DNA of 41,324 nt from an uncultured Monoglobus sp. (GTDB lineage: Bacteria; Bacillota; Clostridia; Monoglobales; Monoglobaceae): assembly GCA_947585115.1 (NCBI GenBank), contig CANPWW010000013.1, positions 1-41,324 on the forward strand, given 5' to 3'. The notes below the pieces were generated by a model that saw only the letters and a list, made by a program, of their open reading frames with translations, was not told the origin of the DNA and did not search any database. Below, in pieces: positions 1 through 7,857 of the stretch (positions within the stretch are counted from its first letter, which is position 1; every line of letters starts with the position of its first letter). Made by a program: the position numbers and the translations under genes.

Positions 1-276
1 ATGGGTGTTTCGAGCCATGTATCTCATTTTGACGTTGGGCGTTGGAACGAGTATCCCGATTTGAGGCTGTATATGATCGATGAGCTTGAACCGCGGGTCA
101 TGAATATGACGGAGCGGCAGGTCATAGATCTTCTCGGTGATCCGTGTGATGTGTCAACACAAGGCGCTCGGACAGTTTATGATTATTACGCCGGACATCA
201 AACAATTGATGACATATTGATCAGAATAAGTTTCGAGGACGGAGTAGCCGTATTTGTGACATGGGTTGCAACATAA
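1..276 (+). CDS. Small hypothetical protein, possibly 5'-truncated
   Basis: The reading frame is open from the first base of the window to a TAA at 274-276 (91 residues). An ATG occupies bases 1-3, but no upstream sequence is available to show a ribosome site, so the true start may lie outside. The protein has no signal peptide or membrane segment. Its middle (about residues 35-65) contains an MTERQVIDLLGDP stretch followed by a YDYYAG strand. That is the 'x-x-V-x-x-LLG-x-P ... Y-x-Y' pattern seen in many short Firmicutes proteins with a BamE/SmpA-like fold. I infer fold similarity only, not function. Confidence 0.55.
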   Translation: MGVSSHVSHFDVGRWNEYPDLRLYMIDELEPRVMNMTERQVIDLLGDPCDVSTQGARTVYDYYAGHQTIDDILIRISFEDGVAVFVTWVAT

Positions 277-313
277 TAGTTTTAAAAAATTACACGATCG
301 TATACATTATTTG

Positions 314-342
314 TTGACAATCGTGCCACAATATTGTATAAT
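314..342 (+). promoter_or_regulatory. Sigma-A promoter and operator of the toxin-antitoxin operon
   Basis: TTGACA (314-319), a 17-bp spacer and TATAAT (337-342) match consensus. The palindrome ACAATATTGT (328-337) lies in the spacer, and the half-sites CACGAT (293-298) and ATCGTG (320-325) flank the -35 box. Palindromes in this position fit autorepression by a Phd-type antitoxin; that is inference. Confidence 0.8.
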
Positions 343-359
343 ATCATTGAGGTGATAAT

Positions 360-641
360 ATGAATTTTTATTCGGTCAGAGACTTAAGAACCACTCCGAA
401 AAGCGTTTGGGAGAATTTATCCGCGGACGGCGAGGTGGTTATTACCAACAACGGTAAGCCGACCGCGCTGATGCTGGATATTACCGACGGTTCGTTTGAG
501 GAAACATTAAAGGCGGTTCGGCAGGCGAGAGCGATGATCGCCTTTAATTCAATGCGCGCTAAAGCCGCAGAACGGGGATATATGTCCGATGAGGAGATCG
601 AGGCTGAGATCGCCGCGGCTCGCAGAGGTGAGAGGGAATGA
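360..641 (+). CDS. Type II antitoxin, Phd/YefM family
   Basis: This 93-residue protein is a Phd/YefM antitoxin. The N-terminus (MNFYSVRDLRTTP) and the 'VVITNNGKPTALMLDI' segment at about residues 27-43 are the family's DNA-binding half. The charged helical C-terminus (about residues 50-93) is the part that would wrap around and neutralise the toxin. A GAGGTG ribosome site at 349-354 supports the ATG at 360. Its stop overlaps the toxin start by four bases (ATGA at 638-641), so the pair is translationally coupled. By family knowledge the antitoxin also represses its own promoter, and a palindrome lies between the -35 and -10 boxes. Confidence 0.88.
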   Translation: MNFYSVRDLRTTPKSVWENLSADGEVVITNNGKPTALMLDITDGSFEETLKAVRQARAMIAFNSMRAKAAERGYMSDEEIEAEIAAARRGERE

Positions 642-1024
642 ATATTGTTGTTGACACAAATGTCATTGTTTCCGCGTTTTGGTCCAGAGACGGCAAGCCC
701 GCCGAAATTTTGGGCATGGTTTTAAACTGTAGGCACACGATATGCTATGATCACAGAATAATGACGGAGTACCGCGAAGTTTTGCGCAGACCCAAATTCG
801 GTTTTAGCGAGTGGGAGATCAACTCGGTTCTTGATTTGATCGAAACATACGGCAGTTCGGTTGTCGCCGAAAAAGCGGGCGATGATTTTATAGATGAAAG
901 CGATAAAAAGTTTTACGAGGTCGCCAAATTCTGCGGCGCGGTTTTGGTGACCGGAAACATCAAGCATTTTCCGCAAAAGCCTTTTATTATGACAGTATCG
1001 GATTTTTTGGAGCGATATAATTAA
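638..1024 (+). CDS. PIN-domain toxin of a type II toxin-antitoxin pair
   Basis: A 128-residue PIN-domain ribonuclease of the COG1569/PIN_3 type. The first acidic residue of the active site is Asp6 in VDTNVIVSAFW. Further conserved acidic positions lie in the REVLRRPKF and FIDESDKKF segments, and the family's late 'LVTGNIKHF' strand is present near residues 107-115. PIN toxins are metal-dependent RNases that stop translation when not bound by antitoxin. The start overlaps the antitoxin stop (ATGA). All recognisable catalytic segments are present, so the toxin looks intact. Which RNA it cuts cannot be told from sequence. Confidence 0.88.
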   Translation: MNIVVDTNVIVSAFWSRDGKPAEILGMVLNCRHTICYDHRIMTEYREVLRRPKFGFSEWEINSVLDLIETYGSSVVAEKAGDDFIDESDKKFYEVAKFCGAVLVTGNIKHFPQKPFIMTVSDFLERYN

Positions 1025-1049
1025 TACAAAACTTTAAAATAAAAATCTG

Positions 1050-1078
1050 TTGCCATTTTTTATCAAATATGTTATTCT
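1050..1078 (+). promoter_or_regulatory. Sigma-A promoter for the patatin/AEC operon
   Basis: TTGCCA (1050-1055), a 17-bp spacer and TATTCT (1073-1078) lie 38 bases before the patatin start. Confidence 0.6.
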
Positions 1079-1116
1079 ATATATGTTAGTCTTAAAATCA
1101 AGAAAAGAGGAATAAT

Positions 1117-1968
1117 ATGCAGGGCTTGGTTCTGGAGGGCGGAACGTTCCGTCCGATATTTTCGTGCGGCGTTATGGACGCGCTGCTTGAGATGGATATT
1201 CACTTCCCTTATGTTATCGGAGTGTCGGCTGGGATAGCGGACGGCGTTTCATACGTTTCAAGGCAGAAGGGGCGCAATCTTGAGATAATAACCAACTACC
1301 GCCACGACAAGCGGTACATCGGAATGAGAAATTTTTTAAAGGAGCGCAGCATGTTCGGGCTTGAATTTATATATGAGACGGTGCCCAACGAGCTGATACC
1401 CTTTGACTATGACACATATTATAACAGCCCGGGCGTCGTCAAGGCGGGCGTGACCGACGCGGAGCTCGGCAGGCCGTTTTATCTTGACGCCAAGAACCCC
1501 GAGACAAACTGCGAGCTGCTTAAAGCGACCTGCGCGCTGCCTTTGGCGTTTCCGCCGATTAAGGTCGAGGGCAGGGAGTATTTTGACGGCGGCATCTGCG
1601 ACCCGATACCGGCGCGGCAGGCGGAGAAGGACGGCTGCGACAAGCTGCTTATCGTTTTGACGCGGCCCGCGAGCTACCGCAAAACGCCTTCGGGCGCCAA
1701 CAAGTTCGCGGCCAAGGTCTACCGCAAAAAATATCCGAACCTTATCGAGCCGCTGCTGACGAGGCATGATGTCTACAACAGGCAGCTGGAGTACTGCGCG
1801 TTTCTTGAAAAGCAGGGCAGGGCGGTGAGCCTGCGCCCGAGCGAGGAGGCGCAGATCGACTCCTTTGAAAAGGATATGGACAGAATCAAAGGAGTGTACC
1901 GGTATGGCTATGATCTGACGTTTGAGAACGCCGAAAGAATCCGAAATTTATTTGCTGAGAAGGGATGA
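1117..1968 (+). CDS. Patatin-like phospholipase (RssA-type)
   Basis: This 283-residue protein is a cytoplasmic patatin-like serine acyl hydrolase. The glycine-rich oxyanion segment VLEGGTFRPIF is at residues 5-15. The nucleophile is Ser37 in GVSAG, and the dyad Asp157 sits in FDGG, so both catalytic residues are intact. The family hydrolyses acyl esters of phospholipids; the real substrate of bacterial members is usually unknown. A GAGGAA ribosome site precedes the ATG. The stop overlaps the start of the downstream transporter (ATGA at 1965-1968), so the two are one operon. Length is normal for the family and there is no signal peptide. Confidence 0.9.
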   Translation: MQGLVLEGGTFRPIFSCGVMDALLEMDIHFPYVIGVSAGIADGVSYVSRQKGRNLEIITNYRHDKRYIGMRNFLKERSMFGLEFIYETVPNELIPFDYDTYYNSPGVVKAGVTDAELGRPFYLDAKNPETNCELLKATCALPLAFPPIKVEGREYFDGGICDPIPARQAEKDGCDKLLIVLTRPASYRKTPSGANKFAAKVYRKKYPNLIEPLLTRHDVYNRQLEYCAFLEKQGRAVSLRPSEEAQIDSFEKDMDRIKGVYRYGYDLTFENAERIRNLFAEKG

Positions 1969-2888
1969 AATTGACCGAAAATATATTGATAGTCGGCACG
2001 CAGGTCATTATACTGTTCGTGCTGATCGCGGTGGGGTTCGGCTGCGCCAAGGCGAAACTGCTGAGCGATGGCGCGGTCAAGAGCATAATCGACTTTCTGC
2101 TGTACATAGTGACGCCGTGCGTTATAGTCCATTCATATCAGAGGGATTTTGATCCCGCCATGCTCAAGGGTCTGGGTATAACGTTCGCCGCGTCGCTGCT
2201 GTCACACGCCGCGACGATAGTGATCGCGCATCTGTTTATACATGACAAGGACAAGAGGCGCGAGAACGTGCTGCGTTTCGGCGCGGTGTTCTCGAACTGT
2301 GGCTACATGTCGCTGCCGCTCCAGAATGCGCTGCTGGGCGCCGACGGAGTTTTCTACGGCGCGACCTATATCGCGGTGTTCAACATCGTGATGTGGACCT
2401 ACGGCGTGTTCCTTATGGACGGCGGCGTCAGGAGCATTTCGCTAAAAAAAGCCTTTATAAATCCCGGCATCATCGGCACGGCCGCCGGGTTGTTGGTGTT
2501 TGTGCTCTCGCTCAGGCTGCCGCAGGTGATCTCGGAACCGATAGGTTACTTGGCGGCGCTCAACACGCCTCTTCCGATGATAGTCATCGGTTATCATCTG
2601 GCGTCGGCCAGGTTTAACATAAAAGGCGCGGGCACATATGCGGCCATGTTTGTTCGGCTGATAATATCGCCGCTTATAATGCTGGGCGGTCTGTATCTTT
2701 GCGGAATACGCGGCACGATCTTGGTGGCGTGCGTTATCGCGGCGTCAGCGCCCTGCGCGGCGGCGACAACTATGTTCGCCGAAAAGTTCGGCGGCGACAC
2801 CACGCTTTCGGCGGCCTGCGTGTCGATAACAACGCTGCTGTCGGTAATAACCATGCCCTTGATAGTGGCGTTGGCAACCGTAATTTAG
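1965..2888 (+). CDS. AEC-family transporter (auxin efflux carrier type)
   Basis: A 307-residue integral membrane protein with about ten hydrophobic segments spread over its whole length. It begins right after a short polar N-terminus (VGTQVIILFVLIAVGFG) and has the split halves typical of the AEC/Mem_trans family (PF03547). Family members export or import small organic acids, for example malate in lactic bacteria; the substrate here is unknown. The gene starts inside the stop codon of the patatin gene and is therefore translationally coupled to it. No terminator follows directly; instead an intergenic palindromic repeat begins at about 2898. Confidence 0.88.
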   Translation: MKLTENILIVGTQVIILFVLIAVGFGCAKAKLLSDGAVKSIIDFLLYIVTPCVIVHSYQRDFDPAMLKGLGITFAASLLSHAATIVIAHLFIHDKDKRRENVLRFGAVFSNCGYMSLPLQNALLGADGVFYGATYIAVFNIVMWTYGVFLMDGGVRSISLKKAFINPGIIGTAAGLLVFVLSLRLPQVISEPIGYLAALNTPLPMIVIGYHLASARFNIKGAGTYAAMFVRLIISPLIMLGGLYLCGIRGTILVACVIAASAPCAAATTMFAEKFGGDTTLSAACVSITTLLSVITMPLIVALATVI

Positions 2889-2897
2889 AAAGAAAAA

Positions 2898-2976
2898 CGG
2901 GCGGCAGGCGGGACGTCGAGGGCGCCGTCCCCTACACGTAATCACTACGTTTGTTGGGGCGGATAGTATCCGCCCG
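2898..2976. repeat. Intergenic palindromic repeat block 1
   Basis: Three members of the repeat set used across this window: a half copy of the GGGCGGCA type (about 2899-2908), a hairpin of the GGGACG...CGTCCC type (2910-2931), and GGGCGGATAGTATCCGCCC (2957-2975). They are joined by the linker AATCACTACGTT. The block separates the AEC transporter gene and pyrE. Confidence 0.85.
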
Positions 2977-3023
2977 TTGATATGCGAATACAATACCATA
3001 AATATAAAAAAGGAGGAGCAGCA

Positions 3024-3686
3024 ATGCTTAACGAATCAAAAAAACAATTTATCGAATTTATGATCGAGTCCGACGTGCTGCGTTTCGGCGACTTTGTGAC
3101 AAAGAGCGGACGCAACACGCCGTATTTTGTAAACACCGGAAACTACAGAACGGGAAAGCAGATAGCCGCGCTTTCGAAGTTCTACGCGGCGCTTATCAAA
3201 GAGAAGTGCGGTGACGATTTTGACTGTATGTTCGGTCCCGCCTACAAGGGAATACCTCTGGCGGCGTCAGCCGCGGCCGCGCTCTATAATGAGTACGGGA
3301 TCGATAAGCCGTATTTCTTCAACCGCAAGGAGGAAAAGGACCACGGCGAGGGCGGCTCGCTGGTGGGCTATAAGCCCAAGGACGGCGACCGCGTTATAAT
3401 CATTGAAGATGTTATCACCGCCGGCACCGCCATCCGCGAGACCATTCCGATCCTGACCGGAGCGGCAAAGGTGACCGTGCCCCATATGTTTATCTCGGTC
3501 AACCGCTGCGAGGTGGGTCAAACCCCCGGAAAGACCGCGATCATGGAAGTTATGGAAGATTTCGGGATCAATGTACACGCGATAGTCACCGTCCGCGACA
3601 TACACGAGTATCTGAAGCAGAGCGGCGCCGACGCCTCGATGCTTGAGCGTATGGAGCAGTATATGGACGCATACTGTGTGTTTTAA
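3024..3686 (+). CDS. pyrE: Orotate phosphoribosyltransferase
   Basis: PyrE joins orotate and PRPP to form orotidine 5'-phosphate, the fifth step of pyrimidine synthesis, in the cytoplasm. The protein has 220 residues. The PRPP-binding loop VIIIEDVITAGTA is intact, preceded by the family's 'FGPAYKGIPLA' segment and the NRKEEKDHGEGG loop that carries the catalytic Lys and His. I start at the ATG at 3024 because AGGAGGAGC (3011-3019) lies just before it; an in-frame ATG at 2982 has no ribosome site. The gene stands alone, without other pyr genes nearby. Confidence 0.95.
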   Translation: MLNESKKQFIEFMIESDVLRFGDFVTKSGRNTPYFVNTGNYRTGKQIAALSKFYAALIKEKCGDDFDCMFGPAYKGIPLAASAAAALYNEYGIDKPYFFNRKEEKDHGEGGSLVGYKPKDGDRVIIIEDVITAGTAIRETIPILTGAAKVTVPHMFISVNRCEVGQTPGKTAIMEVMEDFGINVHAIVTVRDIHEYLKQSGADASMLERMEQYMDAYCVF

Positions 3687-3708
3687 TTTTATTATAATTT
3701 GGCACAAA

Positions 3709-3748
3709 TAAAAAAGCCTTTTCTGCGCTTGGCGGAAAAGGCTTTTTT
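3709..3748. terminator. Bidirectional terminator between pyrE and the stalk-domain gene
   Basis: AAAAAAGCCTTTTC pairs with GGAAAAGGCTTTTTT around a short loop. Runs of A on one side and T on the other let it work for both converging genes. Confidence 0.9.
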
Positions 3749-3758
3749 GCTTAATTAT

Positions 3759-5018
3759 TTATTCGGCAATCTCTATCGAAATCGCGTATGACTGGGGCGG
3801 AATGCTGCGGGTCTCTGCCGCTTCGCGCACGCCCGTTATTTTTGTGCCGACCGTCAGGTCGTCGATTTTATAAATTCTTTTGTCAAGGCCGTGGGTGATT
3901 TTTGTGCCGTCGTCAATGTTCAGTGCTCTGGCCGTTCCGTTTTCGTCGATCACAATTTGACCCGCCTCGATATTCCGCTCGGTGATCGTGCCGCTGAACT
4001 CGGCGCTGTCGATGGACTCAACATAAGGAAGGCCGACAGAAACCGCCGTAGTCTGAGGCGGTATGCTCATGGTCATTGCCGGGCCGTACTCGACCGAAAT
4101 GGTGTTCCCCTCGGCGAGATCGGAAAGCACAATGCCCGTGATCTTGGTTTCGTCGGTGATCCTCGCGATAACCTCGCCGTGTGTCTCGTCCTCAACTATG
4201 ATATACTCTCCGTCCTCGTCGCTTTCAAGGGATTTGAATTTCACGATCGTTCCGGGCACGCTGTCGTCGACGGTCTCGATGGCCGGCGGTATGATCCTTA
4301 TCGCCGTGGTCTGAGGCGGAATGCTCATCGTCATGGCGAGGCCGTACTCAACTTCAAGTTCCGCGCCCTCGGGCATGGCCGTAAGGTCATAATCTTCGGG
4401 AATAACGATCGTGTCGGAAAACCGAACGATAACCTCGCCGCGCTTCGGATCGTTCACGCTTAAATATATTCCGTCATCGTCGGCTTGAACCGAGTTAAGC
4501 GTAACTTTGGCGGGTTCCGCGATAGTCACAACATTTTCGTCGCCGATGTAAACCGAAACGTCCAGAACCGAGGTCAGCATTTCGATCGGAACATATGTCA
4601 CGCTGTCCTGATAGAGATACGGCGCGCTCTGAAGCTCGGTATAAGGCACTGCGCTGCTGTTATACGCCGCCATTTTGTTGTAGTGATAACATTTCAAATC
4701 GCCTATAACCATTCCGACAACGGTCTCGTCGCGCACGCAGTCTATACCCTGAGTTTCATCGTTCCAAGCTACCGCATAGCCCATCTCCTCCATGACCTCG
4801 CGCAGAGGCACGGTCAAAGCTCCGTCATGCTCGATCGCTTGAACGTTAAACGTGCCGCCGTTGTGCGCCGCCGCGGGCTCTTGGGATTCGGGAGTTTGGA
4901 TCACCGGGCTGCCGCTCAGGTCAAAGGCCGGGGTGTCCGCGGCGAAAGCCGAGCCGCAGCTTAGGATCATGCCTGCCGCCGTCAGCGACGCCAGAATTTT
5001 TTTCGTGTTTTTTCTCAT
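3759..5018 (-). CDS. Secreted copper amine oxidase-like (stalk) domain protein
   Basis: A 419-residue exported protein. Residues 1-27 form a signal peptide ending in SAFAA. Residues about 50-165 match the copper amine oxidase N-terminal (stalk) domain pattern: 'LTVPLREVMEEMGYAVAWN' then 'VTYVPIEMLTSVL'. In Clostridia this domain is usually non-catalytic and found on surface proteins. The rest (about 168-419) is three related beta-rich repeats, each ending in an SIPPQ motif (MSIPPQTTA twice, RSIPPQSYA once). A GGAGG ribosome site supports the start. Function is unknown; a structural or binding role at the cell surface is inference. Confidence 0.75.
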   Translation of the reverse strand: MRKNTKKILASLTAAGMILSCGSAFAADTPAFDLSGSPVIQTPESQEPAAAHNGGTFNVQAIEHDGALTVPLREVMEEMGYAVAWNDETQGIDCVRDETVVGMVIGDLKCYHYNKMAAYNSSAVPYTELQSAPYLYQDSVTYVPIEMLTSVLDVSVYIGDENVVTIAEPAKVTLNSVQADDDGIYLSVNDPKRGEVIVRFSDTIVIPEDYDLTAMPEGAELEVEYGLAMTMSIPPQTTAIRIIPPAIETVDDSVPGTIVKFKSLESDEDGEYIIVEDETHGEVIARITDETKITGIVLSDLAEGNTISVEYGPAMTMSIPPQTTAVSVGLPYVESIDSAEFSGTITERNIEAGQIVIDENGTARALNIDDGTKITHGLDKRIYKIDDLTVGTKITGVREAAETRSIPPQSYAISIEIAE

Positions 5019-5125
5019 TATTTTGTCCTCCTTTTTGGCTGAAAATTAAAACAATTACTTTCTATTATCTTAGACTTAATTATACCACAAAAGGTTGCAA
5101 AAATAATCAATATTTCTGCACAAAA

Positions 5126-5171
5126 AAGCAATAAGGGATTTATATATGTTGCACATACATAAATCCCTTGG
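5126..5171 (-). terminator. Terminator of the GH28/Gfo-Idh operon
   Basis: On the minus strand AAGGGATTTATGTATG pairs with CATATATAAATCCCTT and is followed by ATTGCTTTTTTG. Confidence 0.85.
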
Positions 5172-5172
5172 T

Positions 5173-6270
5173 TTATTTGTTCCAAATCTGTTTTTCGCTT
5201 TTTACTGTTCCGCCGCTGTCGGCCGCTCTGTGAAGCAGTATCGACATATACGCGTCCTGCAGGGCGTCAGTGAGCGGATAGGGCTCGGGAGCGGCGCCTC
5301 TTGAGTATTCCGCGGTACCCGCCATCATTTCCGCGACCGCGGTCTCATCCTGCGGAAGGCCGCGCAAGCCGAACTTGGGAGTATAGATTTTTTCGCCCTC
5401 GAAGGTTATGTCGGTGACCTCCTCGATCCGGGCGAGGCTCGGGTTCGGGTCGCCTGTTTCGATTGTCCGCGTTTTTATTTCAAGCTCCGACTTTACGTCC
5501 TCGAATTTATCGTTCAGGTAATAAACGGTGTTGTCCGCTATCTCGCCGCGGCGGCCGCGGAGCTTTACCGAGTTGTGCCTTATCGGCGAGCGGTACTGCT
5601 CGGAGTCAAAGTCAAACAGCGCGGTCTTTCCGTTTTCGAATTCAAACACCGCCACGGTCCTCTTTTTGTCGGCTGTTCTGCCGTCGTGGAAGCGCTCGTA
5701 TCTGGTGAAGGTCTCGACCGTCGGATATTTATAAATTTTTCCGCGGACCGAAAATCCGACATCGGGCGAAACGCCGAGCAACGCCCGCGTAAGGCTGGCG
5801 CCGTGGTAGTCGTGAGCCAGCGAGATATTCAAAAAGTCGGGCACGCCTATGAGCTTTCGGTTTGCGAGCTCGATCAGCGCTTTGTATTGGGGAAAGCGAG
5901 TGAACTGCTCGGCAACAACGAGCTTTCGCCCCGCTTGGTGAGTTTTCCACAGCTTGTTCAGGTTCTCAATGTCGAGCGCCGCGGGAGTTTCGCACAGCAC
6001 GGACGGAACGCGCTCGACCCACTCGAGAGAGATGTCGGCTATCGAGGCCTTGCTGACCGCCACGACCGCGAAGTCGGGCTCAAAGCTCAGACATTCCTCG
6101 ATCGAAGTCGTTGCGCGTATATTATTTTCCCGCGCCATTTTTTCGGCCTTCTCGGGCGTCCTGCAATACATGGCGCAGAGCTCGAACATATCGGGCAGAG
6201 CCTTTGCCGCGCGCACATAATAGAGCGACCGCCACCCCGACCCGATTATAATAAATTTATATTTTTGCAT
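5173..6270 (-). CDS. Gfo/Idh/MocA-family oxidoreductase
   Basis: A 365-residue cytoplasmic NAD(P)-dependent oxidoreductase, probably of a sugar or sugar acid. The N-terminal Rossmann segment FIIIGSGWRSLYYVRAA is followed by the 'PDFAVVAVSKA' strand and 'VLCETPAA' (about residues 90-95), which holds the Glu of the family's E-K-P/E-T-P motif. The second half is the alpha/beta substrate domain. I use the ATG at 6270; a longer frame would run into the upstream gene. The start is only 10 bp after the GH28 stop and has a weak ribosome site, so translation is probably coupled. Operon membership with GH28 suggests a galacturonate-derived substrate; this is inference. Confidence 0.82.
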   Translation of the reverse strand: MQKYKFIIIGSGWRSLYYVRAAKALPDMFELCAMYCRTPEKAEKMARENNIRATTSIEECLSFEPDFAVVAVSKASIADISLEWVERVPSVLCETPAALDIENLNKLWKTHQAGRKLVVAEQFTRFPQYKALIELANRKLIGVPDFLNISLAHDYHGASLTRALLGVSPDVGFSVRGKIYKYPTVETFTRYERFHDGRTADKKRTVAVFEFENGKTALFDFDSEQYRSPIRHNSVKLRGRRGEIADNTVYYLNDKFEDVKSELEIKTRTIETGDPNPSLARIEEVTDITFEGEKIYTPKFGLRGLPQDETAVAEMMAGTAEYSRGAAPEPYPLTDALQDAYMSILLHRAADSGGTVKSEKQIWNK

Positions 6271-6280
6271 TTTTATATAA

Positions 6281-7606
6281 TCACATATTGTTTTCCGCGC
6301 CCTCAAGGTAGCAGTTCTCGTAATAAATATCATGGATAGACTCGGGATAGCCCTCAAGCGGATTGATCTTGACCGGAGCGCCCGCGCCGATGCAGTTGCA
6401 GTTCCTGAAATAAATATTTCTGATTTCCGGGATATCCTCGGGATCGTCGCTCTGAACGACGGGATCTCTGTAGTCCATCAGGTTGTGGACATAGTCCATC
6501 GTCATGATAACGGGCTGGTTCTTGATGTTTATCATCTGGATATTTTCAAGATAGATGTCCTCCACAACGCCGCCGCGGCCCATTGCGCTCTTGAATCTCA
6601 CGCCTATGTCCGAGTCGGTAAAGGTGCAGTTCTGCACAAGCACGTTCCGAACTCCGCGCGACATTTCGCTGCCTATAACAAAGCCGCCGTGGCTCTTGCC
6701 CACCTTGCAGTCGTGAACATAAACGTTTTCGCAGGGCTTTTTGAGCTTTCTCGCCTCTCTGTCTTTGCCGGATTTTAAGCAGATGCCGTCGTCGCCGGTG
6801 CGGAAGTCGCAGTTGTGGATATGCACCTTGTTGCAGGAATCCACGTCGATGCCGTCGCCGTTCTGGGCGTAGTACGGGTTTGTAATGAAAACGTTCCTGA
6901 CAGTCAGATTCTCGCAGAAGTACGGGTGAACGCTCCACGCGGGCGAGTTCTGAAGACGAACGCCCTCGATAAGCACATTGTTGCAGTGTCTGAGGCTTAT
7001 CATGACCGGTCTGTAGAAGTCGTAGTACGGAGCGGCAGCCGCGAGAGCTTCCTCGTATGTGGGATAGTCGTCGGGGAAAACCTCGCCCACGTATCTGGCG
7101 TCGTAGATAGATTTGGACGGAACCCAGATCTCGCCGTCATTGCCGTGGATTATGTATTCTGATCTCGCCAGCAGGCGGTCCCATTGTATGTCGGTCATTT
7201 TCCAGCGCTTGACCGGGCGCCAGAGCTGGCCGCTGCCGTTTATCGTGCCGCCGCCTGTGATGGCGATGTTCTCGGCGTGGTCCGCGGTGATGGGCGACAC
7301 GGTCCTGATCCTTTTAATTCCCTCATAGTCGGTGACGATCAGCGGATAGTCTTCCGGGCTCTTGTCAAACAGTATCAGAGCGTTGTCGTCAAGATGAAGC
7401 TCGACGCCCGATTTTAAGGTTATCGGCGCGGTGAGCCACACGCCGTCGGGCACAATGACCCTGCCGCCGTGCTCCGCCGCCGCGTCTATGGCCGCCGCGA
7501 AAGCCTTGGTGTTGGCCTCCTTGCTTCCCTGCGCCGCGCCGTAGTTGATTATATCAAACTCATTGTCAGGAAAAGTCGGTATTGTAACTGTAAATTCTTT
7601 AAACAT
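6281..7606 (-). CDS. GH28 polygalacturonase family protein, cytoplasmic
   Basis: A 441-residue right-handed beta-helix glycosidase of family GH28, which hydrolyses alpha-1,4-galacturonic acid linkages (or rhamnogalacturonan). The catalytic set is complete: Asn249-Gly-Asp251 in NGDGID, the Asp pair 272-273 in GDDG, His306 in SHGG, and Arg337-x-Lys339 (RFK). There is no signal peptide, so the enzyme should act on imported oligosaccharides, which fits exo-acting members. A consensus promoter lies at 7643-7671 and AAGGAGGGG sits just before the ATG. It heads an operon with a Gfo/Idh oxidoreductase. Exact substrate (galacturonan or rhamnogalacturonan) cannot be told from sequence alone. Confidence 0.92.
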   Translation of the reverse strand: MFKEFTVTIPTFPDNEFDIINYGAAQGSKEANTKAFAAAIDAAAEHGGRVIVPDGVWLTAPITLKSGVELHLDDNALILFDKSPEDYPLIVTDYEGIKRIRTVSPITADHAENIAITGGGTINGSGQLWRPVKRWKMTDIQWDRLLARSEYIIHGNDGEIWVPSKSIYDARYVGEVFPDDYPTYEEALAAAAPYYDFYRPVMISLRHCNNVLIEGVRLQNSPAWSVHPYFCENLTVRNVFITNPYYAQNGDGIDVDSCNKVHIHNCDFRTGDDGICLKSGKDREARKLKKPCENVYVHDCKVGKSHGGFVIGSEMSRGVRNVLVQNCTFTDSDIGVRFKSAMGRGGVVEDIYLENIQMINIKNQPVIMTMDYVHNLMDYRDPVVQSDDPEDIPEIRNIYFRNCNCIGAGAPVKINPLEGYPESIHDIYYENCYLEGAENNM

Positions 7607-7642
7607 AATTACCCCTCCTTAGGTATGTTTTTATATTTTAGT

Positions 7643-7671
7643 ATTATAGCATATTTGTCGGATAAATGCAA
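7643..7671 (-). promoter_or_regulatory. Sigma-A promoter of the GH28 operon
   Basis: On the minus strand TTGCAT (7666-7671), a 17-bp spacer and TATAAT (7643-7648). No clear operator is visible; the rest of 7672-7785 is AT-rich and holds nothing I recognise. Confidence 0.8.
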
Positions 7672-7787
7672 GTTTATTATTTCCCTTTCGCTTTAAACAG
7701 ATTATATTTCAAATTTAAAATATTTTAATAATATATGTTATATTACAAATAAGGGAATATAGTTCAGATCATATCCAAGCAATATTA

Positions 7788-7825
7788 TAAGACCGCCCGT
7801 TTTCTTGCGGGCGGTCCTTTGGATC
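7788..7825 (-). terminator. Terminator of the wall-hydrolase operon
   Basis: GACCGCCCG pairs with CGGGCGGTC around TTTTCTTG. The following T run on the minus strand is weak, so strength is uncertain. Confidence 0.65.
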
Positions 7826-7857
7826 AATTGGGAAGATTATTTTGGATTGATTTTCCG

